From Cristatella mucedo (Eukaryota; Bryozoa; Phylactolaemata; Cristatellidae), in NCBI GenBank assembly GCA_009760855.2, contig WPIO01000055.1, positions 2,092,501 through 2,156,500 on the forward strand: DNA of 64,000 nt. The letters are read 5' to 3'. Both the position numbers and the translations under genes were made by a program. The notes under the pieces are model-generated. The model saw nothing but the letters and a program-made list of their open reading frames with translations, was not told the DNA's origin and made no database searches. Shown here one piece after another: positions 1 through 24,910 of the stretch. Each line of letters opens with the position of its first letter. Within the stretch, counting starts at the first letter, position 1.

Positions 1-118
1 ACCCACTAAATGTTGTGATAAATAAGTGCGTTTTTAGTTTCTTTAAAGTGCCTAGAAAGAGATTAAGTTGTCTGAGGGCGCTATACAAATGTGTTATTAT
101 AATTATTATGTTGTTGTT
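1..118. repeat. LINE A fragments, including a 3' tail
   Basis: Bases 1-45 (acccactaaatg...gtgcgttttta) match the minus-orientation LINE A body seen near 17,135. Bases 48-110 are the plus-orientation LINE A tail (gcctagaaagagattaagt...gggcgctatacaaatg). The two pieces are in opposite orientation, so this is a composite of two insertions or an inversion. Confidence 0.7.
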
Positions 119-431
119 ATTACATTTCGCCCGCTGCGGCGTACGTACAACTGATACCGATACTACATAGAGCGGAATCTGCGGGCTCACCGGCAAACGG
201 ACAGACAGACAAACAGACTGACGGACAGAGAAGACAGACGCATGTGCGAATAAGTGTGCAGAGGAATAAAGAGATGGGGTCGCGCAATGATGTCACCGAC
301 AGAGAACTGGAGCCGCAGCGGCAGCTGGTGGCGGCGGAAGCGGAGCCAGACGAGAATGGAAGGAGCAGGACTCGCTTTCTCGCCGACGTCGCGCTATTCC
401 GAATCGAAGCCGCATCAAGCAGGTCTGCCGA

Positions 432-536
432 GAGAAGAGAGAGAGAGAGAGAGGGAGAGAAGAGAGGGAGAGAAGAGAGGGAGAGAAGAGAGGAGAGAGA
501 GAGAGAAAGAGAGACAGAGACAGAGACAGAGAGAGA

Positions 537-568
<32 letters not shown>

Positions 569-587
569 TAGAGAGAGACAGAGAGAG

Positions 588-633
<46 letters not shown>
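432..633 (+). repeat. (GA)n microsatellite, interrupted
   Basis: About 200 bp of GA repeats with CAGA and AAGA interruptions. Long open frames across it (Arg-Glu or Ser-Leu repeats) are products of the repeat. Confidence 0.97.
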
Positions 634-635
<2 letters not shown>

Positions 636-877
636 TGGCTTTCGAAAGCGCGCTAGCGCTCGTCGCCTCTCGCGCGCGCGCGGCGTCTTGCTGCGCTTCT
701 CCAACGTCCGAGTTAGCGGCGGCCGCGGCGGTCTGTCTGTTGCTTTTGTTTCGCCAGGGTCACCCCACCCGCCACTCCGGAAACGCGCTCCTTTAATTAC
801 CATTTCGCTCGTTTCAATAACTGCGCACTAAATCACGGCCAATCGCGAGCTTTTATGCCCTTCGAGCCGCGATTGTC

Positions 878-1022
<145 letters not shown>

Positions 1023-1624
1023 ACTTGAGCTGCGCAGCTGCCGGTTGTCCGCGTCTCGACGACGCGAACCCAAACGTCTACAACGGCCCCGTTGCCGCGG
1101 TGGCGGCGAGCGATCTCGCGAGCGGCGGCCGCGGCCGCCATTCGAGCGCCGAGCATTCGGCTCCGCTGGACGAAGCGCCGGCAGCTGGCGATTTGCGACG
1201 TGACGAGGCGACGTGACGCCGCGCGTTAAGGCGACGCCGCGCCTAGCGAGCGCGCGCGCGCGCCGACCGAAGGAGAGGCGAAGCACGCGTTTCGAGCTGT
1301 CAGAAAAACGAATCGTAACTTTTAACGAGCATAAATAGACCGCCCTCGACCGCGGGCGATACCATTACGCGGCGAAAGCGAAGCTGACAGACAGCTCGGC
1401 CGCAGCCGCCGGCGACGAAGGGCCGCCACTGGCGGCCGGTCACTCTTTGACGACGGCGACGCCGCTGCATTCTGGCGCTGCCGCGGAAGCTCCGCCCGCG
1501 GCTGCGGACCGGAAGCGAGACGCGCTTTCCGCCTGAGTCCGCAAGCCGCCTCTCGGCGACGGAGCAGCCGCTAGGGCCGCCGCGGCGAGCGCTACCCCCC
1601 CCCCGTCGCGTCGCCGGGGCGCCG

Positions 1625-2335
1625 CTAGTCAATGTAGGGCTGGAACAGCGTCTGCTGCTGCCGCTGCGGCGGCGGCAGCGGGCTCCGGCGACGATTGAGC
1701 GAGCACTTGGACGGCCGGCCTTGCTGCGTTGCCGCGGCCGCACACACCGCACGGCCGTATACAGCGGCGGCGGCGGCGGAGCTATGCAACAGCAGGGGTG
1801 CTCGGCACGACGGGCAGGGGGTTGCGGCATCCGTGCAGACCGCGATGCGGTGCTGCTGCTGCGGCATCGACGACTGAACTCTGAACTCGCCGCCGCCGCC
1901 GGCGGCGGCGAGTTCAGAGTTCGGCGGCCGCTTTAGGCAGTAGGCGTCGGCAATCGGAGGATGAGGCTGGTGAGCTAGCTTCAGCGCCGTCGCGACCAGG
2001 TCCTGGTGGTGGTGGTGGCGGTGATAGTGAGCGTACGATGGCGGAGGTGGAGGCGGTGGCATTGGCGCGGTGACTGGTGAGGCCGTCGCCGCCGCCATCT
2101 GGTGCAGTCCGAAGCCGGAGTAGTAGCCCAGACGGGCGGCGGCGGCCGCGCTGTGCACCACCGCCGGCGGCGGCGGATAGGGAAAGCCGGCGACGAGACC
2201 CGCGGCCTGCGCCGCGGCGGCGACGCTCAGCAGGTGAGCGCACAGTCCGCCGTCCGCTGCCGCCGCCAGCCCGTAGGGCCAGGACAGAGTCAGACGCTGG
2301 CGCTTGTCCTTCATGCGCCGGTTCTGGAACCACAC
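1625..2335 (-). CDS. Evx: Evx exon 3 (recognition helix and C-terminus)
   Basis: The acceptor tttgatgcag|GTGTGG opens the exon at 2335 directly on [14 protein letters not shown], and the frame stays open for 236 residues to a stop at 1625. After the helix come SWPY, poly-Ala runs, PYPPPP, a poly-Pro run, a YHRHHHHQ stretch and the terminal LFQPYID. A perfect hairpin (1876-1922) lies within this coding sequence and gives a Ser-Glu-Leu-Ala/Gly run. Confidence 0.93.
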   Translation of the reverse strand: MWFQNRRMKDKRQRLTLSWPYGLAAAADGGLCAHLLSVAAAAQAAGLVAGFPYPPPPAVVHSAAAAARLGYYSGFGLHQMAAATASPVTAPMPPPPPPPSYAHYHRHHHHQDLVATALKLAHQPHPPIADAYCLKRPPNSELAAAGGGGEFRVQSSMPQQQHRIAVCTDAATPCPSCRAPLLLHSSAAAAAVYGRAVCAAAATQQGRPSKCSLNRRRSPLPPPQRQQQTLFQPYID

Positions 2336-3253
2336 CTGCATCAAATAGAAAGAGCGAGCGAGCTGGCGCGCGCCCTGAAACGGCGGCGAGCTGTAACAGA
2401 AAGATTACGACTGATATTTATTATTCGCGGTTCCTAAACCGTAACGGTTCTGGGAACCGAGGATCTCGCAATAATCTACGGCAGAGGCCGCACAACACTC
2501 TCTAGCCGCAAGGTTCAAGGTTCAAGCTTCGAGCGTCGCTAGTAGTCGTCGCGCGTCGGCCGAGACAGCAGCAGCCCTCTTACGACCGCGACGTTTGCGG
2601 CCTAGTTCTGTCCGGAAGTGGAAGCCGTACGACGCGTTTGGAGCGGCGCGTCTTGCATTTTTGCGCCGCTGCCTCGCCCTTTGCGACGGTGGCGGCTGCG
2701 TCCGGATCGGCGGTTAGGCGGGGTAGGGTTGGCGTAGGGTGAGGCCGAGGCCGTGTTTTAAAGAGAAACATGGCTGAGCCAACAGCCGGAAGTGACATCG
2801 AAGCAGGAACGCACGAGCGTCGCGGCGGCGGACGTACCTTTATAGTCCCTTCGGGCAAGCCCAGTCGCGCGGCCATCTCTAGTCGCTTGGGTTTCGAGAC
2901 GTAGTTCTCCTTGTTGAACTCCTTTTCGAGCGTCGACAGCTGCTCGCGCGAAAACGCCGTCCTATACCGGCGACCGCCGGCGGCGCCGTCGTCATTGCCG
3001 TCTGGCAGCTGCGTGGGCCTGTCTGCGACGAAAGATCACTCAGTCACGCGACTAGCGCGTCGCTAGGACGCCGGATGTGCGGAGATCGCGACGGCGGCCG
3101 ACTCACCCGTCGCCGCACATCCGTCTCGCACGGATTTCCGCTACTTTCGCGAGGCCGGAAAAATGGGTTTTATGCCGCGCGACGAGAGAGAGAAAGCGAA
3201 TGAGAGAGAAGAAGGGAGGGAGAGAGAGAGAGAGAGAGGAAGAGAGAGGAAAA

Positions 3254-3315
<62 letters not shown>

Positions 3316-3953
3316 GAGAAAGAGTGAGAGAGGGAAAGGAAGAGAGGGAGAGAGAGAAATGAAGAGAGAGGAAGTGAGAGGGGAAAAGAAAGATGGAGAG
3401 GGAGAGAGAGACTGAGAACAAAAGAGAGCGAGAGAGAGAGAGGAGAGGCACAAGGAATGCGCCTCGTAGAATGCGGAGTGAGACAGCTACAACGGCGGCT
3501 GCCCGCGAAGCAGCTCAATTCTGCAAGCTCGATTTCGCGTAGGATTATCCGATAATCCGACGCTCGGAACTCGTGAAGGATCAACTCCAAGAACGACGCG
3601 CCGCCGCGCACGCGCAAGCTTGCTTTCCATCTCGCCTCATCTCGCGCGATCTCGTCTCGAGGCATTTGGTGCCTATGGCAATGTGCGTGCGGCTGGTTTT
3701 AACTTGGGCACGTAAATTTAATCTTAGCACTGTTAACGACGGATGCTAAGGCTTTGGGTGCATGTAGTTACTATAACGCATTCAATAGTTCGTGCACATA
3801 TATAACTTGGAGACGTGCATATTTCCGTCCGTTTGGCCTTGACCAAGGTCAAGTTGAACGTACTTGATGGCCGAGGTCGTGGGGCTCAAGCTTCAATGCT
3901 TGTGTGAAGAAGAGCATACATAGAGATCAAGTTCTCTTAGGGCGCTCTACAAA

Positions 3954-4006
<53 letters not shown>

Positions 4007-4024
4007 ACAGGCTGTTTACAATAT

Positions 4025-4060
<36 letters not shown>

Positions 4061-5467
4061 GTTTAGGCATTTAGCGAAACTGAAACTTTTAAATTTGGGA
4101 ATGATCGCGGACTTAAGGGCCGCTCTTCCGCCGCCATTTGCGTTTCTAACTTCGCGATGGCCGCTGCCGCCGCGGCATTGCTAGAGACTGGCGCATCGTG
4201 CGAGCGCCGATATCGCTAAAAAAAAACGTTCAGCTCTCCGGATGACGCCGGTAAAATTTCTCCTCCGCCTCGACGACGAGAAGAAATTTGCAGTTGCATT
4301 CCGTAGCGGACTCCGAGGCATCCGCCTCGGAGTCCGCTACGATCGAGGCGACGCCGGCGATGCGGTCGCCGCAGCCGGCGAAGTCGGCGCCGCCTATCAG
4401 GGGTCAGCGGGGAGGGGCGAGTGTCACCGCCAGCCGCAGCGACTCGAGCCGCCGCGTGGCCACGTGAACCCCCGTGTTCTCGTCGGAGTCGCGGCCGCCG
4501 TCGCGAGGCGGTGCCGGCTTGGCGAGCTGGCAAGGAGGGCCGCCGGATTCCGTCACGCCAGGCCGGCTGAATAAAACGCTCACAGGTTCGTCATCGGTAC
4601 CCGTCGGTCCGGTCAATTATGTATCGCATTAGCACCTATTACGAAATGCCAGAGCGGCGCGCCTTTAACTTCGGTCGCCAGAGCCACTTTTACTCCAACT
4701 TAATGCGGCGCTCTATACGTCATTCATTGCTGGGCTTCCGAGCGCAGGCTGCCGCCGCCTGCGGCCGCCGTCGACCTGCGGCCGCCGTCGGAGCGCATTT
4801 ATTGGTCGGCGGGGACTGCTCGGCGCCGCGACTCGCCAGCAGAGCGCGCCGCCCAGCCGAGCCAGTGCCCGGTGCGTCGTGGCGTCGCGCGGCGGCGGGC
4901 GCGGATGCCTGAGCGCGCGTTCGAAGTCCGGCGAAAAGCCGAACCACGCCCCCTCCTTCTCCTTTGCCTTGGGCGCTTCGCTATCTCTCCAGTCTGAGTA
5001 AACGGCGTAAAATAGACGTTACGTCTCGCTACGCTACGCTACCTAGGTGCGCAGATCGCCACGCTAGCAGGCAAAAAGCGAGCGCGTGCAAATACGAAAA
5101 GGGTCCGAGCACCGGGTGAGAGAGACATAGAAAGCGCCGCCTGGCGGTCTGGCCTAATGTAACGCATCTCAGTCTGTAGTTCCGCAAAGCCACAAAGACC
5201 AAGTGGGTGTTACGCGCGCGAGTTTTCTATAGATATGTTATATAGATATATTATAGCCCAAGCGGCTTTCTGAACGCACGAGGGTACGATGCTCGCCTAC
5301 AGGCGACCAACGTCGCGGTCTCGTGCCCTCTTCTTGCATACGCGTAGCGCCTGAATAGAGATTAAGATGTCTTAGAGGCACTATGCATATGAATTATATA
5401 TACTTTTTTTTACAATAGCTCTAGGTAAAAATATAGATATAGCGAGATTAGATGAGAGAGATTAGCC

Positions 5468-5520
<53 letters not shown>

Positions 5521-6547
5521 TAGCTGAGAGAGAATCGGACAGAGATTGAGACGGACACAAATTGACCGAAGGAAAAATATCGAGAAACAACGCGAGCGCC
5601 GAAGGAGAGAGGAGAGATAGAAGATAGAAGAATAAGCGGAAGGAGAGATTGCCGTGCGAGCCAACGGGCGCAGCCCGCGCGCGTGCTGCTGCTGCTGCAC
5701 ATTAAGAATGGTAAAAGAAACACACGCTGTGCTGCGCAGCTTTTTCAGGTGACGCGCGACCGCGCTTCAAGGGCTCAAACGCAGAGCGAAGATTTTCGAT
5801 TTTCGATTCCATTTTCGTGCCGAGCGCAGCGCTAGCTCGACTCTGAAAGCAGCGCTCGCCCGACTCTGAGAGCAGCGCGCCGCGGCTCGCTCCGCGTGGC
5901 GGCGCGCTGCTCTCGACAGCGGAACTTACGCGCGTCGGCCTAGCGGCGCGACTGGCTCCGCCGCCTCGCGCGGCATTGTGGGCCGGTGGTCGCCGAGGCG
6001 TCGCATCCGCCGCACGCGTGCAGCGGCGGCGCCGAGCCGCACGAGATACTGGGGCGGCGGCACTCGGCGCGACCCGCGTCTCACCTTTTCTCGCCGCAGC
6101 TACCACCGCCGGCGTCGAGTCTTTCGCGCCGTTTTCGTCATCGTCTTCGCCGCGTTTAGAGTCCGGGCTGAAACCGCCGCCGCCGACGGCCGGCTCGCGC
6201 CAGCCGCGGGCGCAGGCGTCTTCACCAACGCCCGCGGCCGCCGCTCCGCCGTCGGCGCAGGCGTCTGGCCGCCGCTGCGCGCCGAGCGCGAGCTGCACGG
6301 GCTCGCCGCCGCCGCCGGCGCCGGTGGCGGCGGCGAGCGCCGTCGAGCGGCAGCGTGCCGCGTCGTCGTCCGAGGCGGGCATGGACTGCTCCGAGGAGGA
6401 GAATGAGGAGGCTGTGCCGGCGGCGGCTGCTGCTGCGCTTATGTAGGCGGAGCGGCGAGAGCAGACGCCTCGCCTCGCCGCGTGCGCGCAGCTCGGCCGG
6501 TGGACGTTTGCGGCCGAAGAAATTAGCGAGAGCCGCCAATTGCGCAC
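1625..6547 (-). CDS. Evx: Even-skipped-class homeobox transcription factor (three exons)
   Basis: Exons 6547..6085, 3022..2838 and 2335..1625 join in frame: exon 1 ends in phase 1, exon 2 starts with two bases completing an Asp codon, and exons 2 and 3 meet in phase 0. This gives 452 residues from the upstream ATG, or 397 from the ATG at 6382; vertebrate EVX1 is about 400. The homeodomain is at about residues 171-230 (upstream-start numbering), with RRYRTAF at its start, [13 protein letters not shown] in helix 3, Gln50 and Asn51, followed by SWPY as in Evx proteins. The tail is rich in Ala, Pro, Gly and His and ends in LFQPYID, matching the Eve C-terminal LFKPY-type Groucho co-repressor motif. 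Helices 1-2 are divergent ([18 protein letters not shown]). Family role: nuclear DNA-binding regulator of posterior patterning and neural fate. The start codon and exon 1 are the least certain parts. No Hox gene is visible alongside. Confidence 0.88.
1876..1922. repeat. Perfect hairpin inside Evx exon 3
   Basis: Arms 1876-1897 and 1901-1922 are exact reverse complements (22 bp) around a 3-nt loop. The outer part of each arm (gaactctgaactcgcc) is not simple CGG repeat, so this is more than chance pairing of a GC tract. Confidence 0.9.
2838..3022 (-). CDS. Evx: Evx exon 2 (homeodomain positions 1-46)
   Basis: The acceptor is tcgtcgcag|ACAGG (exon starts at 3022) and the donor ATAAAG|gtacgt (exon ends at 2838). 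The exon is 185 bp, two bases plus 61 codons. It encodes a short acidic/Gly linker and then the first part of the homeodomain from RRYRTAF to LPEGTIK. The intron falls between homeodomain residues 46 and 47. Key core residues (Leu16, Phe20, the YVS loop) are present, while several helix 1-2 positions differ from typical Evx. Confidence 0.93.
3184..3445 (+). repeat. Interrupted (GA)n tract in Evx intron 1
   Basis: About 260 bp of purine-only GA-rich sequence with many interruptions, about 160 bp upstream (minus-strand sense) of Evx exon 2. The interruptions suggest an older tract than the pure ones elsewhere. Confidence 0.95.
3838..3954 (+). repeat. Type II SINE copy (diverged tRNA-like head, LINE A-like tail)
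   Basis: A diverged tRNA-like region with a B-box-like segment (gaggtcgtggggctcaagc) is followed by a tail close to the LINE A end (agagatcaagttctcttagggcgctctacaaatg), then a TA repeat. It resembles the clearer copy at 14,703. It lies in Evx intron 1. Confidence 0.6.
3955..4062. repeat. (AT)n microsatellite, two blocks
   Basis: Two AT blocks (about 3955-4004 and 4026-4060) follow the SINE tail directly. They are probably expanded from the SINE 3' repeat. Confidence 0.9.
4302..4341. repeat. Perfect 18-bp hairpin
   Basis: Arms 4302-4319 and 4324-4341 are exact reverse complements around a 4-nt loop (atcc), in GC-rich Evx intron 1. Confidence 0.9.
5160..5280 (-). repeat. LINE B 3' tail fragment
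   Basis: The segment cagtctgtagttccgcaaag...gtgggtgttacgc...caagcggctttctgaacgcac is the minus-orientation LINE B end seen at 53,290-53,390 and 56,600-56,710, with a short TA expansion inside. Confidence 0.75.
5345..5400 (+). repeat. LINE A / type II SINE tail fragment
   Basis: gcgcctgaatagagattaag...gaggcactatgcatatg matches the shared LINE A/SINE tail. Confidence 0.65.
5471..5519 (+). repeat. (GA)n microsatellite
   Basis: About 49 bp of pure GA repeat in Evx intron 1. Confidence 0.95.
6085..6547 (-). CDS. Evx: Evx exon 1 (N-terminal low-complexity region)
   Basis: An open frame on the minus strand runs to a donor AAAAG|gtgaga at 6085/6084 in phase 1, exactly the phase that exon 2 needs. 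The encoded sequence is low-complexity, with Ser/Ala-rich then Gly-rich stretches and an acidic patch ([13 protein letters not shown]), like EVX N-termini ahead of the homeodomain. Start candidates are the ATG at 6547 (154 residues before the junction) and the in-frame ATG at 6382 (99 residues). The later one gives a protein nearer the usual length. The exon is inferred from phase, donor and composition, because EVX N-termini are poorly conserved. Confidence 0.62.
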
Positions 6548-7849
<1,302 letters not shown>

Positions 7850-8544
7850 TGAGCGGGCCGTCAATCGCCGCGAACCGGCCGCACGCGCAATACGCATCTC
7901 GTTTCCACGCGGCGGCTGAGCACGCAATAATCTAGGCACCACGAAGTGCAGGAGTAGGCAGGCTGTCGACGGCTGCCGGGCGGACGGGCAGAGCTCGCGC
8001 AAGCGCGTCCACGCAGGCCGCGAAACGCTGGCCCACAACCCTACTGTCCACTCCTTCCGGCACTTCTTCCGAAGCGAGGCGAGCGGGGGGGGGGGGGGGC
8101 GCGCGCGCGAAGTTCGCCACGCCGACGAAGCGCGCTCGCGACGCTGCTGTTGCCGCCTCGCTCTGGCGAGAGCAGAGCAGTAGGCGGCGAGAGCAGTAGG
8201 CGGCGCCGCGTCTGCGTCGCACTGCGCTCGCCCGGCGGACTGGCCGCCTGCGGGTCGACGGTTTCACGCTTGCTCGCTCCGGCGGGCGAGCGTCAGCATC
8301 TCCGGCGCCGCGGCGCCGGAGAGAAGGCTGCTCGAGCGGCGGCCTCGTGGTGCTGCGCGCACGGCGGATGTTATCGCGCGAGAGCGCCAGCGAGTATCTC
8401 TAAAAATACGGCAGTCGTCTCTTCTGGCTTCGGGGTTAACGAGTCCAACTCGTTTGATCTGGCCGCCGCCGACGCTGCTCGCAGCCTCTGCGGTCGCCGG
8501 CACTTGCGGCCTCGCGTCGCTCGCCTTCGCTCGGCCCTCGCGTC

Positions 8545-8585
8545 GTCGCCGCCGCCGCCGCCGCCGTGGCGGCGGCGGCGGCGAC
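8545..8585. repeat. GC-rich 18-bp hairpin
   Basis: gtcgcc(gcc)4 at 8545-8562 pairs exactly with 8568-8585 around a 5-nt loop. Because it is mostly CCG/CGG, part of the symmetry may come from a trinucleotide tract that changed strand. Confidence 0.75.
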
Positions 8586-8631
8586 GGCGGCGGCGGCGAC
8601 CAGCTTAATCGGTGGAGCCACAGCCGGTCAC

Positions 8632-8637
8632 TTTATT
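8632..8637 (-). terminator. Candidate poly(A) signal of the TSSK gene
   Basis: AATAAA on the minus strand, about 105 bp downstream of the kinase stop codon at 8742. It is the only canonical signal close to the stop. Confidence 0.5.
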
Positions 8638-8741
8638 CGTCGGCCGCCGCCGCCGACCGACGCGACGCGACGCGAGCGCGAGCGCGAGCCGACCGGACGT
8701 CGGAGGCATCCCAGAAGCGCTGGCAATGCGCCTCGGAGCAC

Positions 8742-21456
<12,715 letters not shown>

Positions 21457-22065
21457 TGCGCTTCACGGCTGCAACGTGGAGTGCAGAGTCGAGCCTCGCT
21501 TTCAAACTCCACCGTCGAGCATCCCACGCTTGAAGCGTGGCGACGCTTAAGAGCGGCAGCCGCTTTCGAATCGGAGAGTAGTTGGTTGGCGGCGCAACTC
21601 GCAGAAAATAGAAGCCTATCTGGGCTGGGCTGACGTTTTGTCAGCAGATAAGAGATGGAGACATACCGCCATTTGATTGCCGATTTTGTTCATTTTGCAA
21701 GCTAAAAGTGCGCCCATTCTGGTCGACTAATCGATTTTCATTTGCTTCTTTATAAGCGTGCGCGAAGTGGACAGGGAAGATATTTGGCTCTCTTTAGACG
21801 ACACATTGAAGATATATTATAATTCTCACTACTATTCCACAACGCTCTCAAAAGCATCATTTAAAAAGTAGCATTATATATATATATATATATTTTCCGG
21901 AAAGGAGAAAGGAGTCGATTTTCTTCGCAGGAAAACAGCTTCTGAACTCCAAGAAGACGTTCAAAAAGCCAATTAGTTGCTCCCTTAAGCGTCAAAGAAT
22001 GGAATATTTACCAAAGCAGAGAGCCGTGAACAGTTTCTAGATTTGCATTAGACGACAGTTTCATA
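21457..22065. other. 5' flank of the TSSK gene; no motif assigned
   Basis: The space between kinase exon 1 and the foldback element. A short TA run is at 21,876-21,892. The kinase promoter should be here, but no core element is convincing. Confidence 0.45.
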
Positions 22066-24847
22066 GAATTACCGAAATCCACCACAATTCATCGCAGTCC
22101 ACTATATTTAGGCTAAAATCGACCGGTCATTGGCGTCGCCGAGCTCAAATTTTGGGCAGATATTGTTGTAAACCTTAGATTTCATCTATATTCACCAAAT
22201 TTCATATAATTGTGCGAATGCGCACTTGCTGCAACGACAGAGGCTTGTACCATCACCCTCCATCCGCCACAATCCACTCTAATTTGCTTAAAATCCATCA
22301 CAAATCAGCTGCGCAATGCTCCAAAAAGTTTGGAATATGAAATAAAGCTACATGTAAAATGTATCCGGAAAATTTCGCGCGATTACCGCTCACTCGTTCT
22401 CATGAAGTCCACTGAAATAAGATATTGCGGCGGCCCGGGCCAACAACGAAACACGCCGCAATCCACTGAATTCCACCGCACAATGAAAGAAATCCTGTTC
22501 GTAAAGCTCCCTTTTTGATTGCATGACAGAAACCTCGGCGAAAATGGCACTCATAAACTTTCCCTTGCATTTAGATTGACTAGAAATTGGCTATTCGCAG
22601 CTCCAATTATCATGCCACATGACGTTCACTATGAGTTCGCATACTTTTAACCCATTGTGCGCAATCATCTTGGGCAATGAATAGCAATTGAAGGAAATGG
22701 TCAGGAAAAATGCGGAAATCTGCGACGCTCTGTTATAACAGACATAAAACTGGTGGGAGAAGATCCAACCATTGTCTCAGTACAGGGTACTTGTATTTAA
22801 AGTGCAGCCGCATCATTTCAACCAATCGCGCACGTGCAGTCGATGAGTCGATGCACGGCAGTCGATGGCGATCAATGGCCTGGGAGAATGCAGTGACAAT
22901 TGCAACTTCGTGCTCGCTCCTCTCGTCGATTGGCCGCGAGTTAGGGTACCGCGGCCCGGGCCGTTGCCGTCGACTGCTATTCGTTGCTCGACCGTGCGTG
23001 CGCAATTGGTTGAGAGGATCCGATTGCACTTCAAACACAGGTCGCTGTGACTCGCAAGAAAATTTGATCTTGGCCCAGCCACTTTCCGGCAACTTGCAAT
23101 GGATCATGATGATTCTCGTACATTGCCCGCGCCATTACCGTCAATTATTATGCATTGGCTGAGATTGAACGCATAGAGTGGGTTGTAAGTAGGTGCGCGC
23201 ACAGTGAGATGTTACGCGGAGTGAGAATTAGAACTTCGTGCAGCCGATTCCTCGTCGATTTTTGAACTGTGGCATTGGCCCCTGCAATTGCTGTCGATTT
23301 CTTGCCATCCTTTATTGATAAATACAATGCAAAATAGCTTGAAAATTCTATGGTTTCTTTTTTAACAAAATGAAATGTTGAATGCAATAATAATTAGCCA
23401 ATTTGTCGTCGATTTGCCACGGATTGTAGTGGATTGCTGCTTCGAGCCTAGCCATTGCTGTACATTGCCATTCATTGCCAGAGATTGTACGAGCGCAATC
23501 AGCTACAATTTCCTGGCTGCACTTTAAAGGCTGTGCTTTGTAATATGCACTTAAAATTGGAGCATTGAAAAACAAATATTTTGGGGCATTTTGTATAGGA
23601 TGGTTGTGGATTGCGGTATTGGTCCTGGCCATTGCAATAGATTGCAGTGCATTGCTGCAGAATGGTTGAGGTAACTGTTTTGAGTTGTGCGACTACACAG
23701 TAAGAGAAGATTAGAGCAGCTTCTGATCATAATTAGAGCTTAAAGTAATCTCATTCTGGTCGTTTTGCTGCGGGTGGTGGTGGATTCGGTACTGGCCCGG
23801 GCCATTGCAATCGATTGCAGTGCATTGCTTAAGAACGGTTGAGGCAATTGAGTGAAATTGCGTGAGTATACAATAACCCGAAGATTAGAGCAGCGTGCAA
23901 TCATAATTAGAGCTTCTAGTGGACGCATACTGGTCGCTTTTCGGCGTATTGAGGTATAGGACCAGGCCGTTGCAGTCGATTGCAGTGCATTGCATGAGAA
24001 CGTGTAAGCACAATGCAGTGAAATTTTGTTGGTGCGCTTTGATCTGAGTCTAGTCTTATATGCAATGTAAATTAGAGCTTCAAGTTGGCGATATGAAGAT
24101 GATTTGCAGTAGAATAGAGTGGATTGCGATATTCCCCCAGGTCATTGTGGGCAATTGCCACCCTTTGCTTGAGTGCGTGAATGCACAATTTTATTTTAAT
24201 TTCAAGTGGTGTGCACCAAAAAGTGCTGTTTGATATGCAATAAAAACTTGGCGAAATCTATTTCTAGTCGTTTTTGCGGTGGATGCGGTGGATTGGAGTG
24301 GATTGCAGTGTTGGGCCAGGCTATTGCAGTCGATTGCAGCCCATTGCACGAGAACGGCAGTGATAACGCAAGTGAAGTTTTATTAGTGCAATTTGCGCTG
24401 ACAAAGCAGTAAAAAAAGAAGCTTTTCGAACAAGATTTTTTTCGTCGTGCGCTGGAATTCAGCGGATTGCGGTGGGTTGCTGTGTTGACCCTGGCCGCTG
24501 CAATCTTATTTCAGTGGACTTCGTGAGAACGAATGCGGGAGCGGAATCGCGCGAAATTTTCTCGTTGCATTTTAAATATAGCGCAGTTTTGTATTCCAAA
24601 CTTTTTTGGAAGTTTGCACGGCTGATTTGTAATGGATTTGAAGCGAACTAAAGTGGATTGCCGTGGATGGAGGCACAGGCCTCCGCCGTTGCAGCCCATT
24701 CGCATAAATACGCGTGCGCACAATGACAGAAAATTTGGTGGATAGATAAAATCAAAGGAGCACCACAATATCCGCCCAACATGTGAGCTCGGATAATTGC
24801 CAATTTCCGGTCGATTGTAGCCTAACGAGAGTGGATTTCGGTAATTC
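22066..24847. mobile_element. Foldback-type element of inverted ~175-bp monomers
   Basis: Ends are a 17-bp perfect inverted repeat: gaattaccgaaatccac at 22,066-22,082 and its complement at 24,831-24,847. Internally, 22,206-22,480 matches the reverse complement of 24,437-24,715 over about 270 bp, and 22,790-22,850 matches the complement of 22,985-23,048. The right arm has a ~175-bp period marked by GGCC(A/G)TTGCA-TCGATTGCAGTGCATTGC. No transposase frame is visible, so this is a non-autonomous foldback element or an inverted satellite. It is not assigned to a named family. Confidence 0.8.
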
Positions 24848-24906
24848 GTCGGTAAGCCTTAAGATGATCGAACCGTAAACGTCATAGTTAGCCGGGCTGA
24901 TATGCC

Positions 24907-24910
<4 letters not shown>

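Noticed and set aside
244-831. Long Arg-Glu or Ser-Leu repeat frames over the GA tracts (also 828-1286, 3077-3665, 51,836-52,171, 59,156-59,579)
   Set aside because: They exist in several frames on both strands because GA repeats lack stop codons; nothing outside the repeat supports coding.
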